64,000 bases of DNA from Methylomonas sp. (GCA_026988155.1 JALSLW010000061.1:38915-102914); one strand, 5' to 3'. Positions 19,833-30,811 are shown, counted from the first letter of the stretch. Numbers and translations are program-made. The notes: generated by a model not told the origin, from the letters alone.

Positions 19833-20714
19833 ATGAAACTTAGATTCTGGGGCGTTAGAGGCTCTATTGCAACGCCCGGTCCAAATACAGTTAAATATGG
19901 AGGCAATACCACTTGCATTGAGATTACAACTGATAATAATGATTTAATTATTCTGGATGCTGGAACAGGGATTCATCCTTTCGGACTCGAACTGCTCAAA
20001 AAACTGCCGGTTACCGCCCATCTTTTTATTACCCATACTCATTGGGACCATATACAGGGATTGCCATTTTTTTCCCCCATCTTCATCCCCGGAAACGAAG
20101 TACAAATTTATGGTGGCTTAGACCCCGTCACTAATGAGGGAATTGAGCGTGCTTTGGGTGTACAGCTTCAATATAGCTACTTCCCAATTCGCGAAGCTGA
20201 ACTGAATGCAAAGGTAGAGTACAACACCATAAAGCCAGGAGAATCAGTCAGTATTGGGAATGCCAAAGTAACACCTATTCTTCTTAGCCATCCCGTACTC
20301 AATTTTGGCTATCGTATTGACTGTGATGGCCAATCCATTTTTTTTACTGGGGATTATGAACCTGTCTTCAATATTTATCAGCCAGAAGATGATGAGTATG
20401 AAGAATATCAGTCATTTATAGATCAAAAACAGCATGAGATCATAATGGCTATGAAAAATGTCGATGCACTTATTATCGATTCGTCTTATACCGCTGAGGA
20501 ATATCTTGCCAAAAAAGGCTGGGGGCATGGCACCTATGCCTCGGCAATTGAACTTGCAGCCAAGGCACAGGCTAAAAAATTATTTTTTACTCATCATGAA
20601 CCTACGCGGACTGATGACCAGCTTGAGCATATCTACGCACAATTGCTCAAGGACAATCCAAACCTTAAATATGAGGTGATTTTGGCTAAAGAAGGTGTGG
20701 ATATTTATCTTTAG
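19833..20714 (+). CDS. MBL-fold metallo-hydrolase
   Basis: MKLRFWGVRGSIATPGPNTVKYGGNT, THTHWDHIQG. Confidence 0.92.
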   Translation: MKLRFWGVRGSIATPGPNTVKYGGNTTCIEITTDNNDLIILDAGTGIHPFGLELLKKLPVTAHLFITHTHWDHIQGLPFFSPIFIPGNEVQIYGGLDPVTNEGIERALGVQLQYSYFPIREAELNAKVEYNTIKPGESVSIGNAKVTPILLSHPVLNFGYRIDCDGQSIFFTGDYEPVFNIYQPEDDEYEEYQSFIDQKQHEIIMAMKNVDALIIDSSYTAEEYLAKKGWGHGTYASAIELAAKAQAKKLFFTHHEPTRTDDQLEHIYAQLLKDNPNLKYEVILAKEGVDIYL

Positions 20715-20743
20715 CAATGAAAAAAGCGTATATTCTTCTGTAA

Positions 20744-21346
20744 TTAAGCTTTAAAACTAAACCATAAATCAAGCACTTTATGTACATCGTCTATTCCCGT
20801 TTTCTTTAGCGAGGAAAACAGCTGTAAGGTGATTTCTACATTACGCTCTTGCAATTCTTTCTGCACCTTTAATAAAGTATTTTTTGCCGCTCCATAATTT
20901 AGCTTGTCAGCCTTGGTTAATAGCATATGCAATGGCAGCTTGGCATATTCACACCATTCAATCATTTGCAGGTCAAACTCTGTTAACGGATGCCGAACAT
21001 CTGTCACAAGAACAATGCCACAGAGAGCATTACGTTCTTGCAGATAGGTTTCCATCATTTTATGCCACTGTTTTTTTACCGCTAAAGGTACTTTTGCATA
21101 GCCATACCCAGGCAAATCTACAAATTTTCGCTGCTCGTCAATTTCAAAAAAATTAAGCAGCTGGGTTCGTCCAGGGGTTTTACTGATTCTGGCCAATGAA
21201 TTTTGCCGAGTTAGCGTATTAAGGGCGCTAGACTTGCCTGCATTTGAACGCCCAGCAAATGCAACCTCTTTCCCTTGGTCTTCTGGAGCTTCAGTTACCT
21301 TAGATGCGCTCAGCATAAATTTAGCCTGATGATAAACTGGATTCAT
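20744..21346 (-). CDS. engB: Ribosome biogenesis GTP-binding protein EngB/YihA/YsxC
   Basis: FAGRSNAGKSSALNTLTRQ, DLPGYGYAKV, TKADKL. Confidence 0.95.
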   Translation of the reverse strand: MNPVYHQAKFMLSASKVTEAPEDQGKEVAFAGRSNAGKSSALNTLTRQNSLARISKTPGRTQLLNFFEIDEQRKFVDLPGYGYAKVPLAVKKQWHKMMETYLQERNALCGIVLVTDVRHPLTEFDLQMIEWCEYAKLPLHMLLTKADKLNYGAAKNTLLKVQKELQERNVEITLQLFSSLKKTGIDDVHKVLDLWFSFKA

Positions 21347-21434
21347 CGAGATCTCGCTTAGAATGTTGAATTCGGCTATTATATAGCCTATCTACAAAAC
21401 TGGCTTCACTTAAACACACACCTTCTAGGGGAAC

Positions 21435-22118
21435 ATGATGATAAAAAAAATAATCGTTCTTTCAATTTCTCTCGCCGTTTCATCAGCATCTAGCTTTGCC
21501 TTTGCGGAAGGCAATGCCGCTATAGGAAAAACTAAAGCAGCCAGCTGTGCCGGCTGTCATGGCGAAGATGGCAATAGCATGGCCGCAACATTTCCTAAAT
21601 TAGCCGGGCAGCATGCAGGATATATTGTTCAGCAGCTAAATGCCTTCAAAAATGGCAGCAGAAATGCACCTATGATGGCTCCTTTGGCTATGGGGCTGGA
21701 TGAAGAATCTATAAAAGATATTGCCGCCTACTACGCCTCTAAAAAAATATCTGCAAACGAATTGCCCGTTTTTGAATATGACGAGGATGATGAAGAACTG
21801 ACAGAAGAAGCCAAGGCTGAAAAAAATGCTGAATTAAAAGAACTTATAGTTTTGGGAGCTGATTTATATAGAAATGGAAATCTTAAAACTGAAGTTTCAG
21901 CCTGCATCGCCTGCCATGGGCCTGTTGGCGAAGGCAATAGACCAGCCTCATTCCCCTTGCTGCAAGGGCAGCATGCCGATTACTTAATAAAAGCGTTAAC
22001 TGATTTTAAAAAGGGTGCACGCAGCAATACACCTGACAACATCATGCATATGATTGCAAAAAAAATGTCTGACAAAGAAATTAAAGCCGTTTCCTACCAC
22101 ATATCCATCAAGAAGTAG
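21435..22118 (+). CDS. Di-haem cytochrome c4
   Basis: Signal peptide, two CxxCH (CAGCH, CIACH) in duplicated domains. Confidence 0.93.
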   Translation: MMIKKIIVLSISLAVSSASSFAFAEGNAAIGKTKAASCAGCHGEDGNSMAATFPKLAGQHAGYIVQQLNAFKNGSRNAPMMAPLAMGLDEESIKDIAAYYASKKISANELPVFEYDEDDEELTEEAKAEKNAELKELIVLGADLYRNGNLKTEVSACIACHGPVGEGNRPASFPLLQGQHADYLIKALTDFKKGARSNTPDNIMHMIAKKMSDKEIKAVSYHISIKK

Positions 22119-22164
22119 CAGGCATGAACTCTGGCAGACAAGATCTGTCAGAGTTCATGCCTGC
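22118..22164 (+). terminator. Long hairpin at cytochrome c4 stop codon
   Basis: GCAGGCATGAACTCTGGCAGA-caaga-TCTGTCAGAGTTCATGCCTGC; ~21-bp stem with one G-U; no strong U-tract. Confidence 0.7.
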
Positions 22165-22419
22165 TCAAAGGCTCTTTCTAACACGTAGACCCCTTTATTT
22201 GTTAGCCAAACTCATCAGCCTGAACTATATTTAATATAGGATGTCATTAATGTTCCAGCTCTTTAATGAACAATTACTCTTAAGGAATATGCTCAAAATA
22301 TCTTTAGCTACTAAAGATTGTTATTTATGATAAAGCTTCTATTTCTAATTAAATTTGCTAAATTTATTTCATGTATATTCCTTATCCATACTCATAACAC
22401 TCTATAGAGAACATTTACA

Positions 22420-23028
22420 ATGTTAAATAAAATACTATTTTTTTTGTTTTTATCATTTGCCGGCTTTACACAGGCGGAATCTTTAGGTTATCAAACATTG
22501 ACACCAGCCCAGCCCACGCAAAATCCAGATAAAATTGAAATTATTGAATTTTTTTCGTACGGCTGCCCACATTGCTATCACCTTGAGCCTGCACTTGAAA
22601 AGTGGTTAAAAACCAAACCGGAGAATGTTGAATTCATTCGCTATCCTGTTGTTTTCAACGCTTTATATGGCAAATATGCAAAAGCCTATTATGTAGCTGA
22701 AGCGCTAGGTGTTTTAGATAAAGTGCATGCAGATTTTTTTGATGCCATTCATAACAAAAAACAAAGATTAAGTTCTGAAGACCAGTTGGCTAAATTCTTC
22801 GTAGCCCACGGTGTTGATGAAGCTGAGTTCAGAAATACTTATAACTCATTCCTTATTGATACCAAATTTCGTCAGGCAAAAGCAACCCCCCCTCGCTATG
22901 GTATAACCGGTGTTCCTACCATTATAATTAATGGGAAATATAAAACCAGCGGCCCTCTGGCCAAATCAAACGAGAATATAGTCAAGGTAATTGAACAGTT
23001 AATTCAGAAAGAAAGCCAGACAAAATAA
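22420..23028 (+). CDS. dsbA: Thiol:disulfide interchange protein DsbA
   Basis: FFSYGCPHCYHLEP active site, GVPTIIING cis-Pro. Confidence 0.94.
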   Translation: MLNKILFFLFLSFAGFTQAESLGYQTLTPAQPTQNPDKIEIIEFFSYGCPHCYHLEPALEKWLKTKPENVEFIRYPVVFNALYGKYAKAYYVAEALGVLDKVHADFFDAIHNKKQRLSSEDQLAKFFVAHGVDEAEFRNTYNSFLIDTKFRQAKATPPRYGITGVPTIIINGKYKTSGPLAKSNENIVKVIEQLIQKESQTK

Positions 23029-23100
23029 CCTGCGAAACCTTTCAGCCTATTTATTTTGTTAGATAGGTTGAAAGACCTTTTCATTTCAGCATACTTTGGA

Positions 23101-23140
23101 GCGAGGGTTTATAGCTTCCGGAAGTTATAAAATCCTTGCC
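23101..23140. repeat. 40-nt palindrome upstream of GGDEF gene
   Basis: GCGAGGGTTTATAGCTTCC|GGAAGTTATAAAATCCTTGCC. Confidence 0.6.
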
Positions 23141-23163
23141 CTTATAATTATCAGGACCATTCA

Positions 23164-24708
23164 ATGAGCATCTTTAGCGACAAAGATAACCCAGATAGAT
23201 GGAAAAACAAATATTATAATTTACTGGATGAAAATGAAGACATTACAAAAGCAAACCAGAACAAAGAAGACCTGCTTTGTAAAACCATTATCCGTCTTTC
23301 GCTTGCAGCCACGGGACTAAATAAACAGCTTGACCCTCACCTGCTAAATATTAGAAACCAGTTAAAAAATGGCCTAAAAAGTGACAAGCTTAAAACGGAA
23401 CTGGAAAAATTCTCCAACGCGCTACTGACACTTGAGGAGCCTGTTCCAGAAAGCTCACTTCCCAGCGCTAATTTACTGTTTGAATTTCTGTTGCAGCGCT
23501 TTTCTGATCAAAAAAAAGAAATTCAGCATATAGAAGCTAAATATAAAAGAAATGGCTATGCAAATTCGCAATATCTGATTATTGCAATTAATGACCTAAT
23601 TGATTCTATACAGCATATTGAGCCAATAGCAGAACTCACACCAAAAATAGAAAAACCGATTATTGATTCAATTGACTCTGATTCTATAAATGTTCAGTTG
23701 CAGCATTTATTGGAAGGTACGGAAATACCCGCTAAATTTGAAGCTCAGGCAGAAAAACTAAAACAGAAACTGTATGGCCACACTCCGCTTGCCAGTATTC
23801 TTGATGAAACCGTTATCCTGCTATTTCAAATAAAAAAGCACTTTCAATCAGAGCAGCAAGATATGGCTGTTTTTCTTGCCCAGTTAACTGAGCAGCTAAC
23901 TGAACTGGGGATCAAAGCATCCGGAGCCAAATATGTAGCTGAGACTAGAGCAAAAAAAAGAAACCAGCTTGATGATTCCGTTTCATCTCAAATGCTTGAA
24001 TTACAGAATAGCTCAAAAAATGCCACTGAACTGGAACCCTTAAAGCAAATTATACATTCACGGCTCGAAGACATTTCAAAACAGATATTAAAGCAACAGG
24101 TTCAGGATGAAATTGAACGCAGCAAAACAAATCAGGAATTAGATTTTTTAACACATAAAATTACTGTGATGGAGCAGGAATCTCGGCAACTAAATAACAA
24201 ACTTATATCCGCTCACCAACGAGCAACGCATGATCCTTTAACGGGCCTGCCAAACCGCCTAGCCTATGATGAACGTTTCAGCACAGAAATGGCTAGGTGG
24301 AAACGGTATAAAACACCGCTTTCTCTGCTTATTTGGGATATTGATTTCTTTAAGCAGATCAATGATACTTTTGGCCACAAAGCAGGCGATAAAACACTTG
24401 TCTTAATAGCCAAGCTACTTTCTCATCACTGCCGAGAAACTGATTTTGTTTCACGCTTTGGCGGTGAAGAGTTCACTATGCTGCTATCTGATACCAATGC
24501 TCAGGCCGCATTGCAATCAGCCAATAATATCCGGCAAATAATAGAGGCAACAGCTTTCAATTCAAATGGCGAGAAAATATCGATCACTATTTCTTGCGGC
24601 ATCACCCAGCTAACATCAGATGATTCTGGTGAATCTGCTTTTAACCGTGCAGATGAGGCACTGTATGCCGCAAAAAAAAATGGCCGAAACCAATGTGTGG
24701 TCATGTAA
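23164..24708 (+). CDS. GGDEF diguanylate cyclase
   Basis: DPLTGLPNRLAYDERF, RFGGEEFTMLL, RETD I-site five residues upstream. Confidence 0.94.
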   Translation: MSIFSDKDNPDRWKNKYYNLLDENEDITKANQNKEDLLCKTIIRLSLAATGLNKQLDPHLLNIRNQLKNGLKSDKLKTELEKFSNALLTLEEPVPESSLPSANLLFEFLLQRFSDQKKEIQHIEAKYKRNGYANSQYLIIAINDLIDSIQHIEPIAELTPKIEKPIIDSIDSDSINVQLQHLLEGTEIPAKFEAQAEKLKQKLYGHTPLASILDETVILLFQIKKHFQSEQQDMAVFLAQLTEQLTELGIKASGAKYVAETRAKKRNQLDDSVSSQMLELQNSSKNATELEPLKQIIHSRLEDISKQILKQQVQDEIERSKTNQELDFLTHKITVMEQESRQLNNKLISAHQRATHDPLTGLPNRLAYDERFSTEMARWKRYKTPLSLLIWDIDFFKQINDTFGHKAGDKTLVLIAKLLSHHCRETDFVSRFGGEEFTMLLSDTNAQAALQSANNIRQIIEATAFNSNGEKISITISCGITQLTSDDSGESAFNRADEALYAAKKNGRNQCVVM

Positions 24709-24797
24709 AGCCAATAATGGAATGAACTTCAGATATTTTGCCTATAGCTATGTAATCTGAAGGCTTAGGAGGGCATGATTGAAATTTAAAGTTTCTA

Positions 24798-24830
24798 GTG
24801 AAAACCTGTTAGCAATTTGCCAGGTTTCAC
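24798..24830. terminator. Hairpin between the two GGDEF genes
   Basis: GTGAAAACCTG..CAGGTTTCAC. Confidence 0.45.
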
Positions 24831-24911
24831 GACGTTAACCTATGAACTGTTAATAGACATTTAAAAAATTGGTCTATACTTAGGCTCATAACAGGCATCA
24901 GAACTCAATCA

Positions 24912-26210
24912 ATGGATACTCCAAACAACAGCGATATAGACAAACTATTGTATAAACTGGTTTTTCAGTTCTCCATTTATGCACTAGGCAGTAATAAACA
25001 GTTAGACCCTTTGCTTGTTAAAATAAATAAAAGTCTTAAACAGGGGCTTAATTATCATAGTTTAACGCCAGAATTTATTGCACTGTCAAAAACGTTAGCG
25101 CATATTTCTAAACAGGAAAAATCAACTGACGGCAATGCCTCGCCATCTTCTATAGAATACCAAAGATATTTAATTGATCGCCTTAATAAATTACTTGCCG
25201 AAACAGATATCCCCTTTAAATTTCAAAGACAGTACAAACTGCTGCAGCAAAAGAGCAGGATCAAAAAGCCTAATGGGGAAGATACAAAAAAGGCTATTGA
25301 TTTAGCTCTTTCACTGCTGTTTAGCATTAAAGATCAGGCGTTATCTGAACAGCATGATATTGAAGACTTTTTTTCTAAATTTTCTAAGCAATTCATGTTG
25401 CTTGGGGAGCATGTTGCCGATGTCGGCAAATCAAATGAGGCATCTATAGAAAATAGTAAAAATTTATCCGATGCCATTAATGTACAGGTTGATAATATAA
25501 AAAGCAGCTCTGCTAATGCTGTAGAGCTTTCGTCTTTACAGAAAAATATTGCCCAGCATATTCAGGAACTGTCTCTCCAGTGCCAGCAGCATCAGGAAAA
25601 AGAGAATAGCCAATTGCTGGAATCTCAAAAACAGCTCAGCTTAATGACTGAGAAATTGCAACAACTAGAAGTTGAAACGGATTCATTGCGCAGCAATCTT
25701 AAAGTCGTGCATGATAAAGCCTTAAGCGATGCGCTGACGGGGTTGCCCAACAGAATGGCCTATGATGAAAGAATTAAGATTGAATTTAATCGCTGGCATC
25801 GTTATAAATCTCCATTGTCCCTAGTTATATGGGATATTGACCTATTTAAAAGTATAAATGATACCTATGGCCATAAAGCAGGCGACAACACTTTGGCTAT
25901 TGTTGCCCAGTTGCTTTCAGCAAATTGCAGAAAAACCGACTTTATTGCCCGCTACGGCGGAGAGGAATTTGTTATGTTGCTACCTAATACAACGTCGGCA
26001 CAGACACTGATAGTGGCGGAAAAAATAAGGCCTATTATTGCAAACTCTGGCTTTAACTATCATGGAGAATCTATAAAGCTGACCATTTCTTGCGGTATCA
26101 GCCAGTTTTCAGAAGGCGATGAACAAGAGACTGCCTTTGAACGTGCTGACCAGGCACTATACCTGTCTAAAGAGCAGGGAAGAAATAAATGTTCAATTAT
26201 TGATAAATGA
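24912..26210 (+). CDS. GGDEF diguanylate cyclase, paralog of preceding gene
   Basis: DALTGLPNRMAYDERI, RYGGEEFVMLL, RKTD I-site; similar N-terminal NKQLDPLLVKINKSLKQGL segment. Confidence 0.94.
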   Translation: MDTPNNSDIDKLLYKLVFQFSIYALGSNKQLDPLLVKINKSLKQGLNYHSLTPEFIALSKTLAHISKQEKSTDGNASPSSIEYQRYLIDRLNKLLAETDIPFKFQRQYKLLQQKSRIKKPNGEDTKKAIDLALSLLFSIKDQALSEQHDIEDFFSKFSKQFMLLGEHVADVGKSNEASIENSKNLSDAINVQVDNIKSSSANAVELSSLQKNIAQHIQELSLQCQQHQEKENSQLLESQKQLSLMTEKLQQLEVETDSLRSNLKVVHDKALSDALTGLPNRMAYDERIKIEFNRWHRYKSPLSLVIWDIDLFKSINDTYGHKAGDNTLAIVAQLLSANCRKTDFIARYGGEEFVMLLPNTTSAQTLIVAEKIRPIIANSGFNYHGESIKLTISCGISQFSEGDEQETAFERADQALYLSKEQGRNKCSIIDK

Positions 26211-26239
26211 TCTAAAAAAGTTAATTGGCTGAACAAAAT

Positions 26240-26850
26240 TGTTATCTCCGCTCAATATTTCTCCGACACCAATGCTCCCTCCAAAAAATACTGGTGTACG
26301 TAGTGAACGTAAGTCGCTATCTGGTATTATCGAGATTGATGAGGCTTTAGTCAGTGGCGTTGAACACGGTGGAAAATGAGGACGAGGAATAAATAAAGCA
26401 ATGGTAGTAATTGCAATTGAACCAAAAGAACCAAAAGGGTTTGCTAGGGTATGAATGCGACATATACCTGATGCATCTGGTGAGGCATTAATTCCTTTCA
26501 TCTGTGATACTGTCAGACTCGGATCGGTAGTGCAAACCGATGGATGGAATGGATAAAATCAAGTGCAGAAACAGGGTTACTTGCATCCCCCCCACTATTC
26601 TGTCTTCAATAAGTGATCCTGCACATATTTCAATGCCTGGTGTTCATCGTATAGCGAGTCTTCTTAAGAGATGGATTCTTGGTACTCACCAAGGATCTGT
26701 TTGTACTCAACATCTACAATCATATCTAGAAGAATATACTTTTCGCTTTAACCGTCACACATCACTTAGTCGAGGATTGGTATTCCGCCACCTTCTGGAA
26801 CAAGCTATTGTTACTGAGCCAGTGGTTAGAGACAAAATAGCTCGAAGATA
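26240..26850 (+). pseudogene. Decayed IS1595-family (ISXO2-like) transposase
   Basis: Conceptual fragments LSGIIEIDEALVSGVEHGGK*GRGINKAMVVIAIE, QTDGWNG*NQVQKQGY and SMPGVHRIASLLKRWILGTHQGSVCTQHLQSYLEEYTFRFNRHTSLSRGLVFRHLLEQAI; three in-frame stops and a frameshift; N-terminal part missing. Confidence 0.85.
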
Positions 26851-27019
26851 ATGGCCATAGTCCTTATCGAGAGCTATTCTGCAGAATTTTTGTCCAGATT
26901 TTTCACAAAACCGTGAAGCGAAATACACTCACCCATTTGGTGAATAGTAAAAAACTGGATTAAACTGTTTATTTAACAAGTTACAGTTAAACTATGCGTT
27001 CAACTGATTTATTTAGGAT
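26836..27019 (+). repeat. ~185-bp repeat copy 1 (right end of IS1595-like remnant)
   Basis: Near-identical to 42905-43090; ends in GATTTATTTAGGAT. Confidence 0.9.
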
Positions 27020-27028
27020 TATGCTTAC

Positions 27029-28318
27029 CTAAAGGTTGTGGTATCCAGTTTCTTCATGAAGGATAATATCCAGACCTTGAATCTCTTCATCATTAGAAAC
27101 ACGCAATCCAATAAATTTATCAATTATTTTCAACATAGCAAAACTGAAACCGCCACTCCAAATAATAGTGACAGCAATCGCCAGCGCCTGAACCCCCACT
27201 TGATCGATGATTGATACATTATCAGCCAGTCCCAGGCCACCTAAACTGCTAGCTGCAAAAAACCCCGTCAGTAATGAGCCGGTAATGCCGCCTACGCCAT
27301 GCACTGGAAATACATCTAATGAATCATCAATTTTTAATGAGCGTTTAACGTATTGAGTAGCATAGAAACAAACGATACCTGCAGTAACACCTATTATCAA
27401 TCCCCCAGCCGGCCCAACAAAACCAGAGGCAGGAGTAATTGTACCCAGGCCAGCAACCATGCCGGTTACAATGCCCAGTACACTTGGCTTGCCAAATTTC
27501 ATCCATTCAATAAACATCCAGGTCAGCGAGCCTGCTGCAGCACCTATATGAGTTACTAACATTGCCATACCAGCCGCTCCGTCAGCCGTTAATGCACTGC
27601 CCGCATTAAATCCAAACCAGCCAACCCATAACATTCCGGCACCCGTCACTACCATAGGCATATTATGCGGAGGCATTGGCGTAGTCGGAAAACCTTTTCT
27701 TTTGCCTAATACCAATGCAGTGACCAATGCCGCTACACCGGCATTGACATGAATAACAATGCCGCCGGCAAAATCCATAACCCCAAGGTCGGACAGCCAG
27801 CCTCCGCCCCAGATCCAGTGACAAACCGGCATGTAAACGACTATCAGCCACAATGTAGAAAACCAGAGCATAGCCGAAAATTTCATTCTTTCTGCAAATG
27901 CACCCACAATCAAAGCCGGTGTAATAATGGCAAAGGTCATTTGGAACATAAAATATACAGATTCAGGTATATCGCCAACCAGACTATCCGTGCTCAAACC
28001 GGGCATAAAAGCCTTAGATGCGCCACCAATAAACTTCTGCATTTCGCCGCCATCAGCAAAAATAAAACTGTATACTTCCGCCAGCCATAGAATAGAAACA
28101 ATGCAGGTAATGGCAAAACACTGCATTAATATAGACAGCACATTTTTGCTTCTAACTAATTCCGCATAAAATAAAGATAGCCCTGGCAATGTCATAAAAA
28201 GAACTAACGCCGTTGACGTCAATATCCATGCCGTATTTGCCTGGTTTAATTCATCGGCACCAGCAATACTGGGCAGCATTAACAGACAAAACAGCCAATT
28301 ATAATTTTTTAATTTCAT
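27029..28318 (-). CDS. amt: Ammonium transporter (AmtB-like, signal peptide)
   Basis: Twin-His segments IVIHVNAGVAAL and FPVHGVGGITG; 11-TM architecture. Confidence 0.95.
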   Translation of the reverse strand: MKLKNYNWLFCLLMLPSIAGADELNQANTAWILTSTALVLFMTLPGLSLFYAELVRSKNVLSILMQCFAITCIVSILWLAEVYSFIFADGGEMQKFIGGASKAFMPGLSTDSLVGDIPESVYFMFQMTFAIITPALIVGAFAERMKFSAMLWFSTLWLIVVYMPVCHWIWGGGWLSDLGVMDFAGGIVIHVNAGVAALVTALVLGKRKGFPTTPMPPHNMPMVVTGAGMLWVGWFGFNAGSALTADGAAGMAMLVTHIGAAAGSLTWMFIEWMKFGKPSVLGIVTGMVAGLGTITPASGFVGPAGGLIIGVTAGIVCFYATQYVKRSLKIDDSLDVFPVHGVGGITGSLLTGFFAASSLGGLGLADNVSIIDQVGVQALAIAVTIIWSGGFSFAMLKIIDKFIGLRVSNDEEIQGLDIILHEETGYHNL

Positions 28319-28427
28319 TTATCTAATGTCTAAAATATTTTTTAAAATCTAGGGCTCAACAAAGCCATAAAAAGGCGGTCATTAGCTTTTGCCTTCTTGC
28401 AAAGTTGCTTGTACTGAACCGTTAAAC

Positions 28428-28784
<357 letters not shown>

Positions 28785-28908
28785 TTAAATACCTCAAAGA
28801 GGCTGTTGTTTAAATATCATAGTGAATTATGACTCAAGATACAATTGCCATATTCCAAAATAGTGCAAACGGAGAATAAAACCGAACTTTATTAGTGCAA
28901 AAAAAAAC

Positions 28909-28940
28909 GGGTGCATCCTTTGCACCCGTTTTATTAGATT
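28909..28940 (-). terminator. Rho-independent terminator of glnK2-amt2 operon
   Basis: AACGGGTGCATCCTTTGCACCCGTTTTATT hairpin; reverse complement ends in a T-run. Confidence 0.75.
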
Positions 28941-29015
28941 GCCAATTAAAATATATTGCTTTTTAACTGGTTTCGATATGCCTCGCCATTTGCAAAGCTA
29001 AGAGCTATATCATTT

Positions 29016-30281
29016 TTAGCCTTTACTAGAGTCTGTAAACTCAGGATAAGCTTCCATTCCGCATTCAGAGAAATCTACGCCTTGGTATTCATCTTCTTCG
29101 CTTACTCGAATGCCCATAACAACTTTAAGAATAAACCAGGTAATTAAGCTGGAGATAAACACAAAACCAAAAATAGAGATGATGCCTATTAACTGCGCCT
29201 TAAGTGTTGCTTCAGGATTAGTAATGCAAACAGCCAGCAATCCCCATATGCCGACAATTCCGTGAACTGATGTAGCACCCACTGGATCATCAAGCCTTAA
29301 TTTATCAATGGTTACAATTGAAAGGACAACAATTAAGCCGCCTACGGCACCAATCAGAGTAGCAACCATCGGCGTAGGTGTCAAAGGCTCTGCCGTAATG
29401 GCAACCAGCCCAGCTAAAGCACCGTTCAGGGTCATTGATAAATCAGCTTTGCCAAACATCATTTGAGCGGTAATTAGTGCAGCAACAACGCCGCCTGCGG
29501 CCGCCGCATTCGTATTAACAAACACCATGGCTACAGCATTTGCTTCGCCAACATCTGAAATCTTTAGTTCTGAACCGCCATTGAAACCAAACCAGCCTAA
29601 CCATAGAATGAAGGTTCCTAAAGTAGCCAATGGCATATTACAGCCAGGAATCGGATAGATTGCTCCATTTTCGCCGTACTTGCCTTTACGGGCGCCCAGC
29701 AGCAATACGCCTGCAAATGCCGCAGTAGCTCCACATAAATGCACCACCCCTGATCCGGCAAAATCAAGGAATCCTAGGCCGTCTAAAAAGCCGCCTCCCC
29801 ATTTCCAATAACCTTGCAGAGGATAGATAAAGCCTGTCATCACAACGGCAAAAGCTAAAAACGCCCACAGTTTCATGCGCTCAGCCACTGCACCAGAGAC
29901 AATTGACATGGCTGTTGCAACAAAAACTACCTGAAAGAAAAAATCAGACAGGTTGGAGTAATATGTCTCGCCTTTGCTCCCTAAAACTGCATCTACTGTA
30001 TTATCATCACCCAGCAAGAAACTAATGCCAGGCCATACGCTATTAACAGCAGCATCCCCAGGATACATAATGTTATATCCAGATAGCATATACATCACGC
30101 AGGCAATGGCAAACAGTGCAATATTCTTAGTTAGGATTTCAGTTGTATTCTTGGCTCTGACCAGGCCAGCTTCCAGCATGGCAAACCCAGCGGCCATCCA
30201 CATGACTAATGCTCCACTCATTAAGAAGTAGAACGTATCGAGCGCATAACTCAGCTCAGTTATTTTGTTTAAAGCTTCCAC
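29016..30281 (-). CDS. amt: Ammonium transporter (second, divergent Amt)
   Basis: GVVHLCGATAAFAG and TSVHGIVGIWG twin-His segments. Confidence 0.95.
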   Translation of the reverse strand: MEALNKITELSYALDTFYFLMSGALVMWMAAGFAMLEAGLVRAKNTTEILTKNIALFAIACVMYMLSGYNIMYPGDAAVNSVWPGISFLLGDDNTVDAVLGSKGETYYSNLSDFFFQVVFVATAMSIVSGAVAERMKLWAFLAFAVVMTGFIYPLQGYWKWGGGFLDGLGFLDFAGSGVVHLCGATAAFAGVLLLGARKGKYGENGAIYPIPGCNMPLATLGTFILWLGWFGFNGGSELKISDVGEANAVAMVFVNTNAAAAGGVVAALITAQMMFGKADLSMTLNGALAGLVAITAEPLTPTPMVATLIGAVGGLIVVLSIVTIDKLRLDDPVGATSVHGIVGIWGLLAVCITNPEATLKAQLIGIISIFGFVFISSLITWFILKVVMGIRVSEEDEYQGVDFSECGMEAYPEFTDSSKG

Positions 30282-30308
30282 TTTATCACCTCTATTTTAA
30301 TTGTTATT

Positions 30309-30749
<441 letters not shown>

Positions 30750-30773
30750 TCACAAACGCCCATCCAAAAGACC

Positions 30774-30811
30774 TATTTTGGTGCACTTATTGTCTTTTGC
30801 GCACCAAAATA
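30774..30811. promoter_or_regulatory. NtrC-like inverted repeat
   Basis: Perfect 11-bp inverted repeat TATTTTGGTGC-N16-GCACCAAAATA, matching GCACCAAAAT-type NtrC half-sites. Confidence 0.55.

Noticed and set aside
26204-26233. Left terminal inverted repeat of the IS1595 remnant
   Set aside because: ATCTAAAAAAGTTAATTGGCTGAAC resembles the right end only weakly; could be chance.
26193-26501. 102-aa minus-strand ORF downstream of the second GGDEF gene
   Set aside because: It is antisense to the decayed IS1595 transposase, whose plus-strand translation is the recognisable one.
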